Of a stretch of DNA of 64,000 bases, positions 36,809-46,316 are shown piece after piece; position 1 is the first letter of the stretch, and every line of letters starts with the position of its first letter. The position numbers and the translations under genes were made by a program. The notes below the pieces were generated by a model. It had not been told where the DNA came from, did not search any database, and saw only the letters and a program-made list of their open reading frames with translations. This stretch comes from Marinoscillum luteum (GTDB lineage Bacteria; Bacteroidota; Bacteroidia; Cytophagales; Cyclobacteriaceae): the NCBI RefSeq assembly GCF_044005705.1, contig NZ_JBIPKE010000014.1:310001-374000 (forward strand), written 5' to 3'.

Positions 36809-38225
36809 AAAACACGCGATACTCTTACTCATTTTCTTTCAATACTTCTCTCTTCTGGCCCAGAAGCAACCTCCCTCACAGAGGCTTGGCGCTTTCAGGT
36901 ATACCCAAGAAGACAGAAAGATATTGTCTGGCCAACCCACCACTGCTCTCGTGCTGAAAAGCCCCCATTTTCAGGGACAATCAGTGAAAATAGAGGTGAA
37001 TGGTACAGCGATGGCTATACCACTGGATCCGGATGCCCCGGCGTATACCTACTTTCTTTCATTGCCCGAACCGATTGAGGTAACCAACGTGGATGCTGAC
37101 CCTGATTGGTCTGTTTTCCTGATCAATAGTGGCAATGCTCCGGCCACATCCAGTGGAAAATTGAGAGCTGATCAGGAAGAATGTGATTTTAGTGTGGACC
37201 CCATCCTGCAGGAAGAATGGCGCAATGGCCTGGATGCCCCGAGCTACAGTCGCTCCTTCACAGACGTGGAGCACGTAATTATTCATCATGCGGCAGGCTC
37301 CAATACCAACACCAACTACACTCAGGTGGTGCGTGATATCTACATCTATCATACCGAGGTGAATGGCTGGTCGGATATCGGATACAATTATCTCGTTGCT
37401 CAAAATGGGGCGCTTTACGCCGGTCGCGACCCTGCCGGTGGTGAACAGGATAACGTACTGGGTGCACACTTCTGTGGTAGCAATAGCCAAACCATGGGTA
37501 TTTGTCTATTGGGAAATTATGAAACCGCTCTCCCTACTGATGCGACGTGGGCAACATTACAGCAACTGGCCGCATTCAAACTTCAAAAAGAAAACCTGGA
37601 TGCCCTCGGGTCCAGCGCACATCCGCTGGGGCAAGTCGGAAACATCGGCGGCCACCGCGATGGGTGCAGTACCCTTTGCCCTGGAGGAAATGTATACGAC
37701 CAACTCTCAGCGCTACGCTCGGAAGTAGATGGACTGCTCTCCAGTTGTGAGGTCGCCCTGGATTTTGAGCTCTCTGAGCTCACGCTGGAGGCCGGTGAAT
37801 CTCTGACTGTTTCCAACACCAGCCACGGTTATGACCACTATACATGGTTGTTTGAAGGGGGCAATCCATCTACTGCAGACTGGCCAAATGGTGGGGAAGT
37901 ACAATATAACTACGGAGGTATTTTTGATATCACCCTCATCGGTCACCAGGGTGCATCAGCGGATACACTGAGCTTTCAGGACGCCATCAGGGTGCTAGCC
38001 GAGCCACGCATATTCCCCAACCCCGCCAAGTCAATGACCACTCTGAATGTGGCCACAGATGGGAGTATCATGGCCCTTGAAATTATAGGTATTCAGGGCA
38101 AAACACATTTTGCCACCAATGAAGTTGAAGGTGGCATTACCTTGCCTTATCTAACCTCGGGGGTGTATGTCGTAAGGATTCACACCGATGGGCGCTGGGT
38201 TTCCCAAATGCTACTGATTCAGTAG
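36801..38225 (+). CDS. PGRP-type N-acetylmuramoyl-L-alanine amidase, predicted T9SS cargo
   Basis: A 474-aa secreted protein. Signal HAILLLIFFQYFSLLAQ; a beta-rich N-terminal domain; a PGRP/amidase_2 domain (about 150-310). That domain has zinc ligands His in VIIHHAAG, His in GGHRDG and Cys in STLCPG, plus SDIGYNYLV, so it looks catalytically complete. A PKD-like domain follows (LEAGESLTVSNTSHGYDHYTW, about 325-395). The C-terminal type IX sorting domain begins RIFPNPAKS and ends VYVVRIHTDGRWVSQMLL. It should cut the peptide from peptidoglycan, probably as a secreted attack or recycling enzyme. GTG start overlapping the desulfurase gene by 8 bases. Confidence 0.9.
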   Translation: MHRKHAILLLIFFQYFSLLAQKQPPSQRLGAFRYTQEDRKILSGQPTTALVLKSPHFQGQSVKIEVNGTAMAIPLDPDAPAYTYFLSLPEPIEVTNVDADPDWSVFLINSGNAPATSSGKLRADQEECDFSVDPILQEEWRNGLDAPSYSRSFTDVEHVIIHHAAGSNTNTNYTQVVRDIYIYHTEVNGWSDIGYNYLVAQNGALYAGRDPAGGEQDNVLGAHFCGSNSQTMGICLLGNYETALPTDATWATLQQLAAFKLQKENLDALGSSAHPLGQVGNIGGHRDGCSTLCPGGNVYDQLSALRSEVDGLLSSCEVALDFELSELTLEAGESLTVSNTSHGYDHYTWLFEGGNPSTADWPNGGEVQYNYGGIFDITLIGHQGASADTLSFQDAIRVLAEPRIFPNPAKSMTTLNVATDGSIMALEIIGIQGKTHFATNEVEGGITLPYLTSGVYVVRIHTDGRWVSQMLLIQ

Positions 38226-38226
38226 A

Positions 38227-39237
38227 TCAGACGCTGCGAACCAAATCTGCCAGGCACTCTACCCACAAAGGATCGTCATTCAGGCTTTCTACCAGATCCC
38301 ACTGTTCGCCACCGGCTTTGATGAAGTCCTCTTTGTAGGTTTCTCCTACTTCCACTGTGGTCTCCAGACAATCTGAAACAAACGCCGGTGAGAAGGCCAG
38401 TACTTTCTTTTTACCCTTTTTAGCCAGGTCTTCCAGCACATGGTCAGTATAAGGCTTGATCCATGGGTCTCTGCCCAGACGGGACTGAAAACAAACGGTA
38501 TATTTTTCTTCGGGAATCCCCAGTCTATCCGCCAGCAATCGGGTGGTCTGGTAGCATTGGGCCCGATAACAATACCGGTTTCGATCATGAAATTGATTGC
38601 AACAGGTGCCTAGTTGGCACTGCTCGCCCACTGAACCCTTCAGGATTTGACGCTCGGGTAAACCGTGGTAGCTGAAAACAAAATGGTCATAGTCGGTCTT
38701 TTCCATCCGCTTCTTCCCTTTGTTCACAATGACCTGTAGAAATTTCTCCTCCTCGAGAAACTGCGATGTGAATCTAATTTCCGGGATAATCTGCCAGGTT
38801 TTAGTGATCTCCATCACCTTATCAATCACCGAGCCAGTGGAAGCCGAAGCATACTGGGGAAACAAAGGAATGACATGGATTTTGCCCACGTGCTGTTCGC
38901 GTAATTTATCCAGCCCCACCTGAATAGAGGGACTTTGGTAGCGCATGGCATACTCCACCACATAGTCTTTCCCCAATATACTTCTCAGGGGCTCCAGAAG
39001 ATCTTCTGTGTAATACTTCAATGGGGAACCACGCTCAGTAAACAGTCGCCTGTATTCGGCCGCCGACTTGGGTGCCCTGAACGGCGCAATGATAAGATTC
39101 ACCAACATCCAGCGCGAAACAGCAGGGATATCAATCACCCGCTTATCAGTCAAAAACTCTCTTAAATATTTTCTTACATCACCCACCTTAGTGGAATCCG
39201 GTGTTCCCAGATTTACCAGCAAAACTCCTGTTTTCAT
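38227..39237 (-). CDS. hemH: Ferrochelatase with Cys-rich insertion
   Basis: Inserts Fe(II) into protoporphyrin IX in the last step of haem synthesis. 336 aa. The catalytic His is H191 in FSYHGLP, and the second signature is DCLETTVEVGE (about 280). Between residues 205 and 228 is an insertion absent from E. coli HemH, with Cys at about 207, 212, 213, 223 and 228, ending YCYRAQCYQTTR. Similar Cys clusters are normal in Bacteroidota ferrochelatases, as I recall, and several bacterial ferrochelatases bind a [2Fe-2S] cluster. An Fe-S cluster is therefore likely here. It converges with the amidase gene with one base between stops. Confidence 0.95.
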   Translation of the reverse strand: MKTGVLLVNLGTPDSTKVGDVRKYLREFLTDKRVIDIPAVSRWMLVNLIIAPFRAPKSAAEYRRLFTERGSPLKYYTEDLLEPLRSILGKDYVVEYAMRYQSPSIQVGLDKLREQHVGKIHVIPLFPQYASASTGSVIDKVMEITKTWQIIPEIRFTSQFLEEEKFLQVIVNKGKKRMEKTDYDHFVFSYHGLPERQILKGSVGEQCQLGTCCNQFHDRNRYCYRAQCYQTTRLLADRLGIPEEKYTVCFQSRLGRDPWIKPYTDHVLEDLAKKGKKKVLAFSPAFVSDCLETTVEVGETYKEDFIKAGGEQWDLVESLNDDPLWVECLADLVRSV

Positions 39238-39256
39238 TTAATTGCTTTTGTTTTGG

Positions 39257-39850
39257 CTACTGAAATATATTCGCCTCCCAAATAATTATCGCATAGACCG
39301 TGAAACGCAAAAATCGGGTCATAGACATCAAAAGAAACCTGCGATATCGATATTTCACCGCGCCCATCAGCATGCAGATACCTGCAAAAGGCAATGGCGT
39401 CAGCGCTGCGACGATAACCAGAAAACCTCCGAATTTGTTAACATGCTTTTCAAATTTGGCCAGATAGTTCTTTTGTAAGGTGCGGTACAGCTGCGTGGTG
39501 CTAAAGTGAGAACCGATGTAATAGCCGATGATGCCTGCCAGATAAGACAGGACAGAAAGGCCTGCCACATTCAGGATATATTGTTGGAGCACCTCATTTC
39601 GAAGCGACCAGATCATAAACAACTCCGGAGGGATAATGCCAAAAACGGTCTCTGAGGTAAAAAAAATGCCAAAAATAACAAAGGGCTTATCGTATAGTGG
39701 CCCCAAAACCCCCTCGAGTGAGAAGTTATAATTTGCCTTCAAATAGAAATAACCCCCAACAATAGCCGCCAGCCAGAGTATTCCCCTGAATAAGTTCTTT
39801 AAGAAAAAGCGGGTACGCTCCATGGCCTCCCTTTGCTCATCTGGCTGCAT
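39257..39850 (-). CDS. VTT/DedA-like membrane protein
   Basis: A 197-aa inner-membrane protein with four to five hydrophobic segments (FRGILWLAAIVGGYFYL, FVIFGIFFTSETVFGIIPPE, LSVLSYLAGIIGYYIGS, FLVIVAALTPLPFAGICMLMG, near-C-terminal FLRFTVYAIIIW). FGIIPPELFMIW and ALTPLPFAGICMLMG resemble the paired re-entrant signatures of the YqaA/VTT superfamily, lipid scramblase or ion-linked proteins. Substrate unknown. 19 bp upstream of hemH on the same strand, so possibly co-transcribed with it. Confidence 0.75.
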   Translation of the reverse strand: MQPDEQREAMERTRFFLKNLFRGILWLAAIVGGYFYLKANYNFSLEGVLGPLYDKPFVIFGIFFTSETVFGIIPPELFMIWSLRNEVLQQYILNVAGLSVLSYLAGIIGYYIGSHFSTTQLYRTLQKNYLAKFEKHVNKFGGFLVIVAALTPLPFAGICMLMGAVKYRYRRFLLMSMTRFLRFTVYAIIIWEANIFQ

Positions 39851-39934
39851 AAATCTTTGGGCAGATTTGGTGTACTTTGGGTATCCTCCAGAAAACGGAT
39901 TCCCTGTGGATTTGTTGAAATTCTAACCGCAAAA

Positions 39935-40579
39935 CTAAGATTTTTCCTTTTCCTCCACAGCTTTCCGGGCAGTCTTTACTTCTTTGTTTGGCTGACTATA
40001 GATTACTTCCCAATAGGGATCGGATAACTCGGTGTATTTTCCATGAAACTGTGTGAGCATTATTTTCACAGCATAGTTCAGCCTGTTCACCGCATCCTTG
40101 TAGTAATCAACTCTATTCTGAGGATGAAAAATGAAGAACTTCACGATAGGAAATGCAGCCGTTCTGAACTCACCCAATGCCTTCTTCACCGAAACACTCT
40201 CGCTCTCCAATGAGGCAATCGCCTCTTCACTGCATGCCGCCAGCCCCTTCAACAGTGCAGAATACAGTAGCTGTGTCTCCAGTCCCCCCTCCTCGTAAGT
40301 GGTTATAATATCCTCACAATGCGCTTTCAGGATCCGAAGACCCGGAAGACTTTTGACGGATTCTGTAAATACATCAGGTTGCCACAGAATTTCTCTGAAA
40401 GTGAAAATGGAAGGTAACAATTCGGTATCGTACTCCTCATCACTCTTAAGCCCCACGAGCACTTGCTGTGAAATATCCGCTACCACCACACTGCCTGCCA
40501 CCAGTTTATAAGACCAGCCCTGCTCGTCGGCGCTGATCAGCTCAGAAAAATTCCATATCTCACTTAGTGCTATCTTCAT
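39935..40579 (-). CDS. Hypothetical protein, 214 aa
   Basis: Not recognised. A soluble protein without signal peptide: a beta-rich start (MKIALSEIWNFSELISADEQGWSY), then mainly helical segments (SLPGLRILKAHCEDIITTYEE, SALLKGLAACSEEAIASLES, RVDYYKDAVNRLNYAVKIMLTQF) and a charged tail (ARKAVEEKEKS). Codon usage and length support a real gene. It is on the same strand as the VTT and hemH genes but 84 bp upstream, and divergent from a small plus-strand gene. Confidence 0.75.
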   Translation of the reverse strand: MKIALSEIWNFSELISADEQGWSYKLVAGSVVVADISQQVLVGLKSDEEYDTELLPSIFTFREILWQPDVFTESVKSLPGLRILKAHCEDIITTYEEGGLETQLLYSALLKGLAACSEEAIASLESESVSVKKALGEFRTAAFPIVKFFIFHPQNRVDYYKDAVNRLNYAVKIMLTQFHGKYTELSDPYWEVIYSQPNKEVKTARKAVEEKEKS

Positions 40580-40737
40580 AGAGAATTACCCGCCAATATA
40601 TCCAAATGCGATAAATATAACCCAACTATTACCACAATGATAAACAGTAACTTCATCTGAATAACATATTCATAACGCCGAATGACGCAACCTTTTTGAG
40701 AAAATTTAGTATGCTTGCATAACACTTTCGCCTTGTT

Positions 40738-40959
40738 ATGACCCGTAAAGCATCGCCCATATTCTTCGAAGGCACCAAAATCGTCAGACTTTCTGACCTT
40801 CCCTTCGCCCAGTCTACCCTTTTTTCCGGATGGCTGCAGCCCGTTCATTTCATCATACTCGGAGAGCGCAATGATTATGATTGTGTGAAGTACGAAGACT
40901 ATGAATACTGGTACCAAAACTACTACGTAGGAGAAAAAGATTTGGACAATATCATTTAA
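40738..40959 (+). CDS. Small hypothetical protein, 73 aa
   Basis: Not recognised. Starts ATG at 40738 (MTRKASPIFFEGTKIVRLSDL); mixed beta-like first half, then an acidic, tyrosine-rich end (DYDCVKYEDYEYWYQNYYVG). No signal or membrane segment. 42 bp before recJ on the same strand, so a joint transcript is possible. The antisense frame over the same bases looks less like protein. Real coding is likely but unproven. Confidence 0.55.
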   Translation: MTRKASPIFFEGTKIVRLSDLPFAQSTLFSGWLQPVHFIILGERNDYDCVKYEDYEYWYQNYYVGEKDLDNII

Positions 40960-41001
40960 CTAGCCCCTCGCTTTTTCACCCATATTTTCTAATTTCCCCG
41001 A

Positions 41002-42705
41002 ATGGAAAAAAGATGGGAGCTGCGGGACATTCCAAATACCGACTACCTCGAGTCTCTTTCGAAGGAGCTCAACATCAACAAAGACCTCACAGCCCTCCTC
41101 CTGCAGCGGGGCATTACTGAGTTTGAGCAGTCCAAAAGTTTCTTCAGACCATCTCTGAGCCATCTGCACGATCCCTTTCTGATGAAAGACATGGATAAGG
41201 CCGTCAATAGGCTGTGTGAAGCTATTTTTTCCAATACCAAGATTCTCATCTACGGCGATTATGACGTGGACGGCACCACTTCGGTATCCCTCATGTATGG
41301 CTTTCTTAAGTCCTTCTCAGATCACCTGGAATATTACATTCCCGACCGATACACAGAAGGATATGGCATCTCTACCAAAGGGATTGAATATGCCCATGAC
41401 AATGGCTTTCAGCTCATCATCAGCCTGGACTGTGGCATCAGAGCAGTGGACAAAGCCGCCCTGGCCAATTCTTATGACATTGATCTGATCATTTGCGATC
41501 ACCACATCCCTGGGGAGCAACTGCCTGAAGCCCATGCCATCCTGGATCCCAAGCAGCCAGAGTGCCCCTATCCATTCAAGGAACTATCAGGATGCGGAGT
41601 GGGCTTCAAGCTCTTGCAGGGCTTTTGCATGCAAAACTCCATCCCTCTGGAGCAGCTGTATCAACATCTGGACCTGGTGGCCGTGAGCATCGCCTCCGAC
41701 ATTGTGCCCATCGTTGGCGAAAACAGGGTTTTGGCATTTTATGGGTTGAAAAAGCTCAACCACTCGCCTTGTCCGGGACTCAAAGCGCTGATGGAAGTCA
41801 GTGGCCTAAAAAATGAAATTGACATTTCGAGTATCGTTTTTTACCTCGGGCCCAGGATCAACGCTACCGGGCGACTCACCCACGCCCATGACTCGGTGCG
41901 GCTGCTCACTGCCGAAAATGATAGCGAAACCGAAGCCTTTGCCAGCGTACTCAATGCCAAAAATGCCCAAAGAAAGGATTTTGACAAGACCATCACTGAG
42001 GAAGCCCTGAGCATGGTGGAGGAAGATGAAAGTCTGAAGCTTGCCAAGAGCACCGTACTCTTCAAAAATGACTGGCACAAGGGAGTGATCGGTATTGTGG
42101 CCTCCCGATGCATCGAAAAATACTACCGACCTACCATCATCCTGACCGAATCCAAAAATAAGGCGACAGGAAGTGCCCGCTCCATCGAAGGCTTCGACAT
42201 CCATGAGGCCATTTCTTCCTGCAGTGACCTGCTCGAACAATTTGGTGGACATACCCATGCAGCGGGCCTCACCCTGCCACTCGAAAATGTAGCTGCTTTC
42301 CGACAAAAATTTGAAAAGATTGTTTCTGAAACCATCAATCTGGAAATACTACAGCCCAAACTGGAGATAGACCTGGAAGTAGATCTGAGTTTTGTGAATT
42401 ACAAAAACTATATGATCATCAAGCAGATGTCCCCTTTTGGCCCACAAAACCTCAAACCTGTCTTTGTGACCAAAAATGTGAAGCTGAAATTTCCTCCCAA
42501 AATAATTAAAGACGAACACCTCAAGGCCTCGTTCTATCAGGAAGGAAACCACCTCGCCTATGAAGCCATTGGCTTTGGTTTGGCTGAAAAATCTGAAGAC
42601 CTCCTGAACCATGAGGTCTTTCAGGTGGTCTACCAGATAGAGGAAAACACCTACCGGGGAAACAAAAGCCTACAGCTAAACATTAAGGATATTAAATTTG
42701 ATTGA
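41002..42705 (+). CDS. recJ: Single-stranded-DNA-specific exonuclease RecJ
   Basis: A 5'-3' ssDNA exonuclease acting in recombinational, mismatch and base-excision repair. 567 aa. The DHH-domain metal motifs are YGDYDVDGTTSVS (about residue 82), SLDCGIRAV (about 143) and ICDHHIPG (about 165). The DHHA1 domain has SARSIEGFDIHEAI and GGHTHAAGLTLP (about 414), followed by an OB-like RecJ C-terminal domain. All motifs are complete. Followed by lptB after 21 bp, likely in one transcript with lptB and GH3. Confidence 0.96.
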   Translation: MEKRWELRDIPNTDYLESLSKELNINKDLTALLLQRGITEFEQSKSFFRPSLSHLHDPFLMKDMDKAVNRLCEAIFSNTKILIYGDYDVDGTTSVSLMYGFLKSFSDHLEYYIPDRYTEGYGISTKGIEYAHDNGFQLIISLDCGIRAVDKAALANSYDIDLIICDHHIPGEQLPEAHAILDPKQPECPYPFKELSGCGVGFKLLQGFCMQNSIPLEQLYQHLDLVAVSIASDIVPIVGENRVLAFYGLKKLNHSPCPGLKALMEVSGLKNEIDISSIVFYLGPRINATGRLTHAHDSVRLLTAENDSETEAFASVLNAKNAQRKDFDKTITEEALSMVEEDESLKLAKSTVLFKNDWHKGVIGIVASRCIEKYYRPTIILTESKNKATGSARSIEGFDIHEAISSCSDLLEQFGGHTHAAGLTLPLENVAAFRQKFEKIVSETINLEILQPKLEIDLEVDLSFVNYKNYMIIKQMSPFGPQNLKPVFVTKNVKLKFPPKIIKDEHLKASFYQEGNHLAYEAIGFGLAEKSEDLLNHEVFQVVYQIEENTYRGNKSLQLNIKDIKFD

Positions 42706-42726
42706 TATCTTGCAAGGTCAATAGAT

Positions 42727-43458
42727 ATGGAATTACGAGCAGAGCATTTAATCAAGAAGTATAAGAAACGCCGGGTGGTTAATGACATCTCCGTGTCAGT
42801 GAACCAGGGAGAGATTGTGGGATTGCTCGGGCCAAATGGAGCGGGGAAAACCACTACCTTCTACATGATTGTAGGACTTATCAAGCCCAATGAAGGGAGC
42901 ATCTTCCTGGACGAGGAGAATATCACTGACCTGGCCATGTACAGAAGAGCCAAAAAAGGAATTGGGTACCTGGCTCAGGAAGCCTCAGTATTCCGTAAAC
43001 TATCAGTGGAAGATAATATCCTGGCGGTGCTGGAAATGACCAAGCTCTCCAAAGTGGAGCAAAAAGAAAAAATGGAGTCTTTGCTGGAGGAATTCAGTCT
43101 GACCCACGTCAGAAAAAACCTGGGCATGGTGCTCTCCGGCGGTGAAAGAAGAAGAACCGAAATTGCCAGGGCCCTGGCAGTGGATCCAAGCTTTGTCCTT
43201 TTGGATGAGCCTTTCGCAGGTGTCGACCCCATTGCCGTGGAAGAGATCCAGACCATTGTGGCTCAGCTCAAGAACAAAAACATCGGTATCCTCATCACCG
43301 ACCACAACGTGGATGAAACCCTCTCCATCACCGACAGGGCATATCTGATGTTTGAAGGAAACCTCCTGAAAGCCGGCACGCCTGAGGAACTGGCTGCCGA
43401 TGAGCAAGTGCGCAGGGTCTATTTGGGTAAGAACTTTGAACTCCGACGAAAGAAATAA
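42727..43458 (+). CDS. lptB: LPS export ABC ATPase LptB
   Basis: Energises extraction of lipopolysaccharide from the inner membrane together with LptF/G, which are not encoded here. 243 aa. Walker A is LLGPNGAGKTTTFYM (about residues 35-49), Q-loop YLAQEASVF, signature LSGGERRRTEIARAL, Walker B FVLLDEPFAGVDPIA and H-loop ITDHNV. The phrase FAGVDPIAVEEIQ is characteristic of LptB. Its stop codon shares one base with the ATG of the GH3 gene. Confidence 0.94.
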   Translation: MELRAEHLIKKYKKRRVVNDISVSVNQGEIVGLLGPNGAGKTTTFYMIVGLIKPNEGSIFLDEENITDLAMYRRAKKGIGYLAQEASVFRKLSVEDNILAVLEMTKLSKVEQKEKMESLLEEFSLTHVRKNLGMVLSGGERRRTEIARALAVDPSFVLLDEPFAGVDPIAVEEIQTIVAQLKNKNIGILITDHNVDETLSITDRAYLMFEGNLLKAGTPEELAADEQVRRVYLGKNFELRRKK

Positions 43459-44981
43459 TGGAGATTCTTAATTCCATATTGACCTGGGTAATGAAGAAGA
43501 GGATTCACGACATTGAACTCTTCATGAAGTACCCGCACGAGGTGCAGGAAGAACTGCTAATGTCGCTGATCTCCCGCGCCTCAAAGACGGAGTATGGGAA
43601 AAAGTACGAGTTTGACAGCATCGCTACCCGCGAACAGTTTCGACAAAGAGTGCCAATAGTCACCTACGAGGACATTTTCCCCTATGTGGAAAAACTGATG
43701 CGTGGCGAACAGAATCTCCTCTGGCCTACAGAAATCCGTTGGTTTGCCAAATCTTCTGGTACGACCAACGCCCGCAGCAAATTCATTCCTGTGTCTAACG
43801 AGGCGCTGGAAGACTGTCACTACAAAGGAGGCAAGGATCTCCTCTCTATCTATGTCAACAATTATCCCGACACCAAGATGTTCACGGGAAAAAACCTGGT
43901 GATAGGCGGCAGCCAGCAGGTAAACCAGTTTGACAAAAACGCCAAATCGTACTATGGTGATGTCTCGGCTGTATTGATCAAAAACCTTCCTTTCTGGGCC
44001 CAGATGGTCAGAACTCCCTCACTGGATATTGCGCTGATGGAAGAATGGGAAGAGAAGATCGAAAAAATGGCACACTATACCCTGGATGAAAATGTGACCT
44101 CCATCTCGGGTGTCCCCACCTGGACGATTGTGCTCCTGGAGCGAATCCTGGAAATCAAAGGCGCAAGCTCTATCCTTGAGGTGTGGCCCAATCTGGAGAC
44201 CTTCATCCACGGTGCGGTGGCGTTCACCCCATACGAGAAGCTTTTCAATAGCCTCATTCCTTCTCCGAACATGCGTTACATGGAGACCTACAATGCCTCC
44301 GAAGGGTTTTTCGGAATCCAGGATCGCACAGACTCTAAAGAAATGCTCCTGATGCTGGACTATGGGATCTACTACGAGTTTATCCCTAAGGAAGAGTGGG
44401 ACAGTGATCAGCCCAAGACCATTAGTCTGGACGAAGTGGAGCTGGGAAAAAACTACGCCATCATCATTACTACCAACTCCGGCCTTTGGAGGTACAAGAT
44501 TGGTGACACCATCAGGTTTACCTCTCTGGATCCCTTTCGGATCAAAATCAGTGGGCGTACCAAACACTTTATCAACGCCTTTGGCGAGGAGTTGATCATA
44601 GAAAATGCAGAGGAGGCCATCGCCGAAGCCTGTGAACAAACCGATGCGGAAATGGAGAACTTCACCGCCGGACCACGCTATCTGGAGGCCGGCACCAGAG
44701 GTTGTCACGAGTGGATCATTGAGTTTAACAAACAGCCTAAGGACCTGGATCAATTCAAGCGAATTTTGGATGCCAAACTCCGCGAAATCAATTCTGACTA
44801 TGACGCCAAGCGTCACAAAGACATTGCGCTGGTAGCCCCTCTGGTACATCTGGTAGCCAAAGGCACTTTTTATCACTGGATGAAAAAACGCGGTAAATTA
44901 GGTGGACAAAATAAAGTACCCAGGCTATCCAATAACCGGGAGTACCTGGATGATCTGCTGGAAATGGTTGTGGCCAGATAA
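43458..44981 (+). CDS. GH3-family acyl-adenylating protein
   Basis: A 507-aa protein of the ANL superfamily related to plant GH3 acyl-acid amido synthetases (auxin- and jasmonate-conjugating). ATP-binding motif 1 is KSSGTTNARSKFIPVS (about residue 98), motif 2 YNASEGFFGIQD (about 275) and motif 3 LWRYKIGDTIRFTS (about 344). Bacterial substrates are unknown. The GH3-lptB pair recurs in Bacteroidota, and the one-base overlap indicates coupling, suggesting a lipid or envelope-linked acyl activation. Its stop abuts the stop of the convergent propeller gene. Confidence 0.92.
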   Translation: MEILNSILTWVMKKRIHDIELFMKYPHEVQEELLMSLISRASKTEYGKKYEFDSIATREQFRQRVPIVTYEDIFPYVEKLMRGEQNLLWPTEIRWFAKSSGTTNARSKFIPVSNEALEDCHYKGGKDLLSIYVNNYPDTKMFTGKNLVIGGSQQVNQFDKNAKSYYGDVSAVLIKNLPFWAQMVRTPSLDIALMEEWEEKIEKMAHYTLDENVTSISGVPTWTIVLLERILEIKGASSILEVWPNLETFIHGAVAFTPYEKLFNSLIPSPNMRYMETYNASEGFFGIQDRTDSKEMLLMLDYGIYYEFIPKEEWDSDQPKTISLDEVELGKNYAIIITTNSGLWRYKIGDTIRFTSLDPFRIKISGRTKHFINAFGEELIIENAEEAIAEACEQTDAEMENFTAGPRYLEAGTRGCHEWIIEFNKQPKDLDQFKRILDAKLREINSDYDAKRHKDIALVAPLVHLVAKGTFYHWMKKRGKLGGQNKVPRLSNNREYLDDLLEMVVAR

Positions 44982-46190
44982 TCACTTTTTCACCCGCAAC
45001 ACAAAGAGGTCATAATCTCCGGTGGATTCAATCCGATCAGATGAGAATACGGCCTCATTGTCCGAGCTTACCCTAAAGTCGAAATCATCATCCACAGTAT
45101 TGATCGGGATGCCTGCATTGATAGGAGGCCCCCAAACATTCTTCACATCATCAAACTCCGAGTAATAAATGTCCCTCTTGCCTAGTCCGCCGGGTCGGTC
45201 AGAGCTGAAATAGAGGCGCTTATTGTCATCTGTCAGGTATGGGTAGTCCTCATTGTACCTACTACTCACCTGAGGGGAAATAGGTACCGGCTCCATCCAT
45301 TCGCCGGTAGAGCGTAGCTTCAATGACTCAAATATCTCCAGGCCATTGTCTTCTGTGGGTTTTGAAAAGATCAAACGGGTCTTATACTTATTCATATAAA
45401 TGTGGTGAACGCCGGCCAAATCCAGGGTCTCCACGGCAGAAAGCACTTTCCAGTCCTTCGCCCCAATTTCCATCTCGTTGAGCTGGTTGCTTTGCTGATT
45501 GTAGTACATAAACGTACCCCGAACATAGAGCAGGTTGAGATGGTCAACCTCCACGGGGGATTGAGAAATCACTTTTGGCGTGTTCCACCCATAAGGGCCC
45601 TTTTCCGTCACATAAATATCAAATTTTCCTTCCTCCAATCGATCCGAAGCAAAGAGGAGCTTCGTCTCATTCTCAAACAATACTCCAGACATTTCTGCAA
45701 AGTTGGAGTTGATAGGGCTTTCGAGTGGTGTCACTGCCACGGAAGTCTCAGCGGCATTGACAAATTGCAGTTTGAACTGCGCCTCCTGCCGATACGAGTC
45801 CAGCTTATTCATGCCCTCAGACATCTGAAGAAACTGGTTTAAATACTCTGACGCCTTGGAGAGGATATTTCTTCTCAGGTAAATCTTGCCCAGCCAATAG
45901 TAGTACAGCGGGTCCTTGCCTTTCTCGGCTTCAAACTCCAGATACGTATCAATGGACCGATACCGGTACTTCTTGCTCAGTAAAGCGCTGATGGTGGATT
46001 TGTATTTGACATCCGGGAGGTCTGAAATGTACTGAAAAGCGTCCACTGCCAGATCATACTTCTCCTGACGCATGTATGCATCTGCATCCTGATAAATTTT
46101 TACCTCACTTTGGGCGTGGGTCATCAAGGGAAGAAAAACTACAACCGAAATGAACACCCCTATGGATTGTATTTTTCCACAAATTACCAT
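44982..46190 (-). CDS. TPR plus WD40-like (PD40) exported protein
   Basis: A 402-aa exported protein: signal IGVFISVVVFLPLMTHAQ, TPR-like helices (about 30-150, KYDLAVDAFQYISDLP, PLYYYWLGKIYLRRNILSKASEYL), and a beta-propeller with PD40 repeats (ETKLLFASDRLEEGKFDIYVTE, KRLYFSSDRPGGLGKRDIYYSE, EAVFSSDRIESTGDYDLFV). The architecture is like the N-terminal part of OmpA-family PorE-type proteins of the type IX secretion system, but no OmpA domain follows. Role uncertain: periplasmic or outer-membrane scaffold. The upstream 220 bp hold two adjacent palindromes. Confidence 0.82.
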   Translation of the reverse strand: MVICGKIQSIGVFISVVVFLPLMTHAQSEVKIYQDADAYMRQEKYDLAVDAFQYISDLPDVKYKSTISALLSKKYRYRSIDTYLEFEAEKGKDPLYYYWLGKIYLRRNILSKASEYLNQFLQMSEGMNKLDSYRQEAQFKLQFVNAAETSVAVTPLESPINSNFAEMSGVLFENETKLLFASDRLEEGKFDIYVTEKGPYGWNTPKVISQSPVEVDHLNLLYVRGTFMYYNQQSNQLNEMEIGAKDWKVLSAVETLDLAGVHHIYMNKYKTRLIFSKPTEDNGLEIFESLKLRSTGEWMEPVPISPQVSSRYNEDYPYLTDDNKRLYFSSDRPGGLGKRDIYYSEFDDVKNVWGPPINAGIPINTVDDDFDFRVSSDNEAVFSSDRIESTGDYDLFVLRVKK

Positions 46191-46290
46191 CTGTTTGCTG
46201 ATTAGATAGTAATAAATTACTCAATTTCATGCAAAAATCATAATATGCCACTGTAGTATTTGCAATTGTGCTGAATAACGCTTTCATCTT

Positions 46291-46316
46291 GGGTGCACCC
46301 GGTTTTTGAAAAAACC
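46291..46316. promoter_or_regulatory. Two adjacent palindromes between the PD40 gene and rluD
   Basis: GGGTGCACCC (46291-46300) is a perfect 10-bp palindrome. It is followed at once by GGTTTTT-GA-AAAAACC (46301-46316). They may be an operator for the PD40 gene or a weak terminator for rluD, whose stop is 95 bases away. Confidence 0.35.

Noticed and set aside
40576..40917. 113-codon minus-strand frame overlapping the small 40738-40959 gene
   Set aside because: Low-complexity hydrophobic end and no plausible start context; the plus-strand frame is more protein-like.
41806..42306. 166-codon minus-strand frame opposite recJ
   Set aside because: Antisense to the RecJ DHHA1 region; no independent features.
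44019..44876. 285-codon minus-strand frame opposite the GH3 gene
   Set aside because: Antisense to all three GH3 ATP-binding motifs; length comes from biased codon usage of the real gene.
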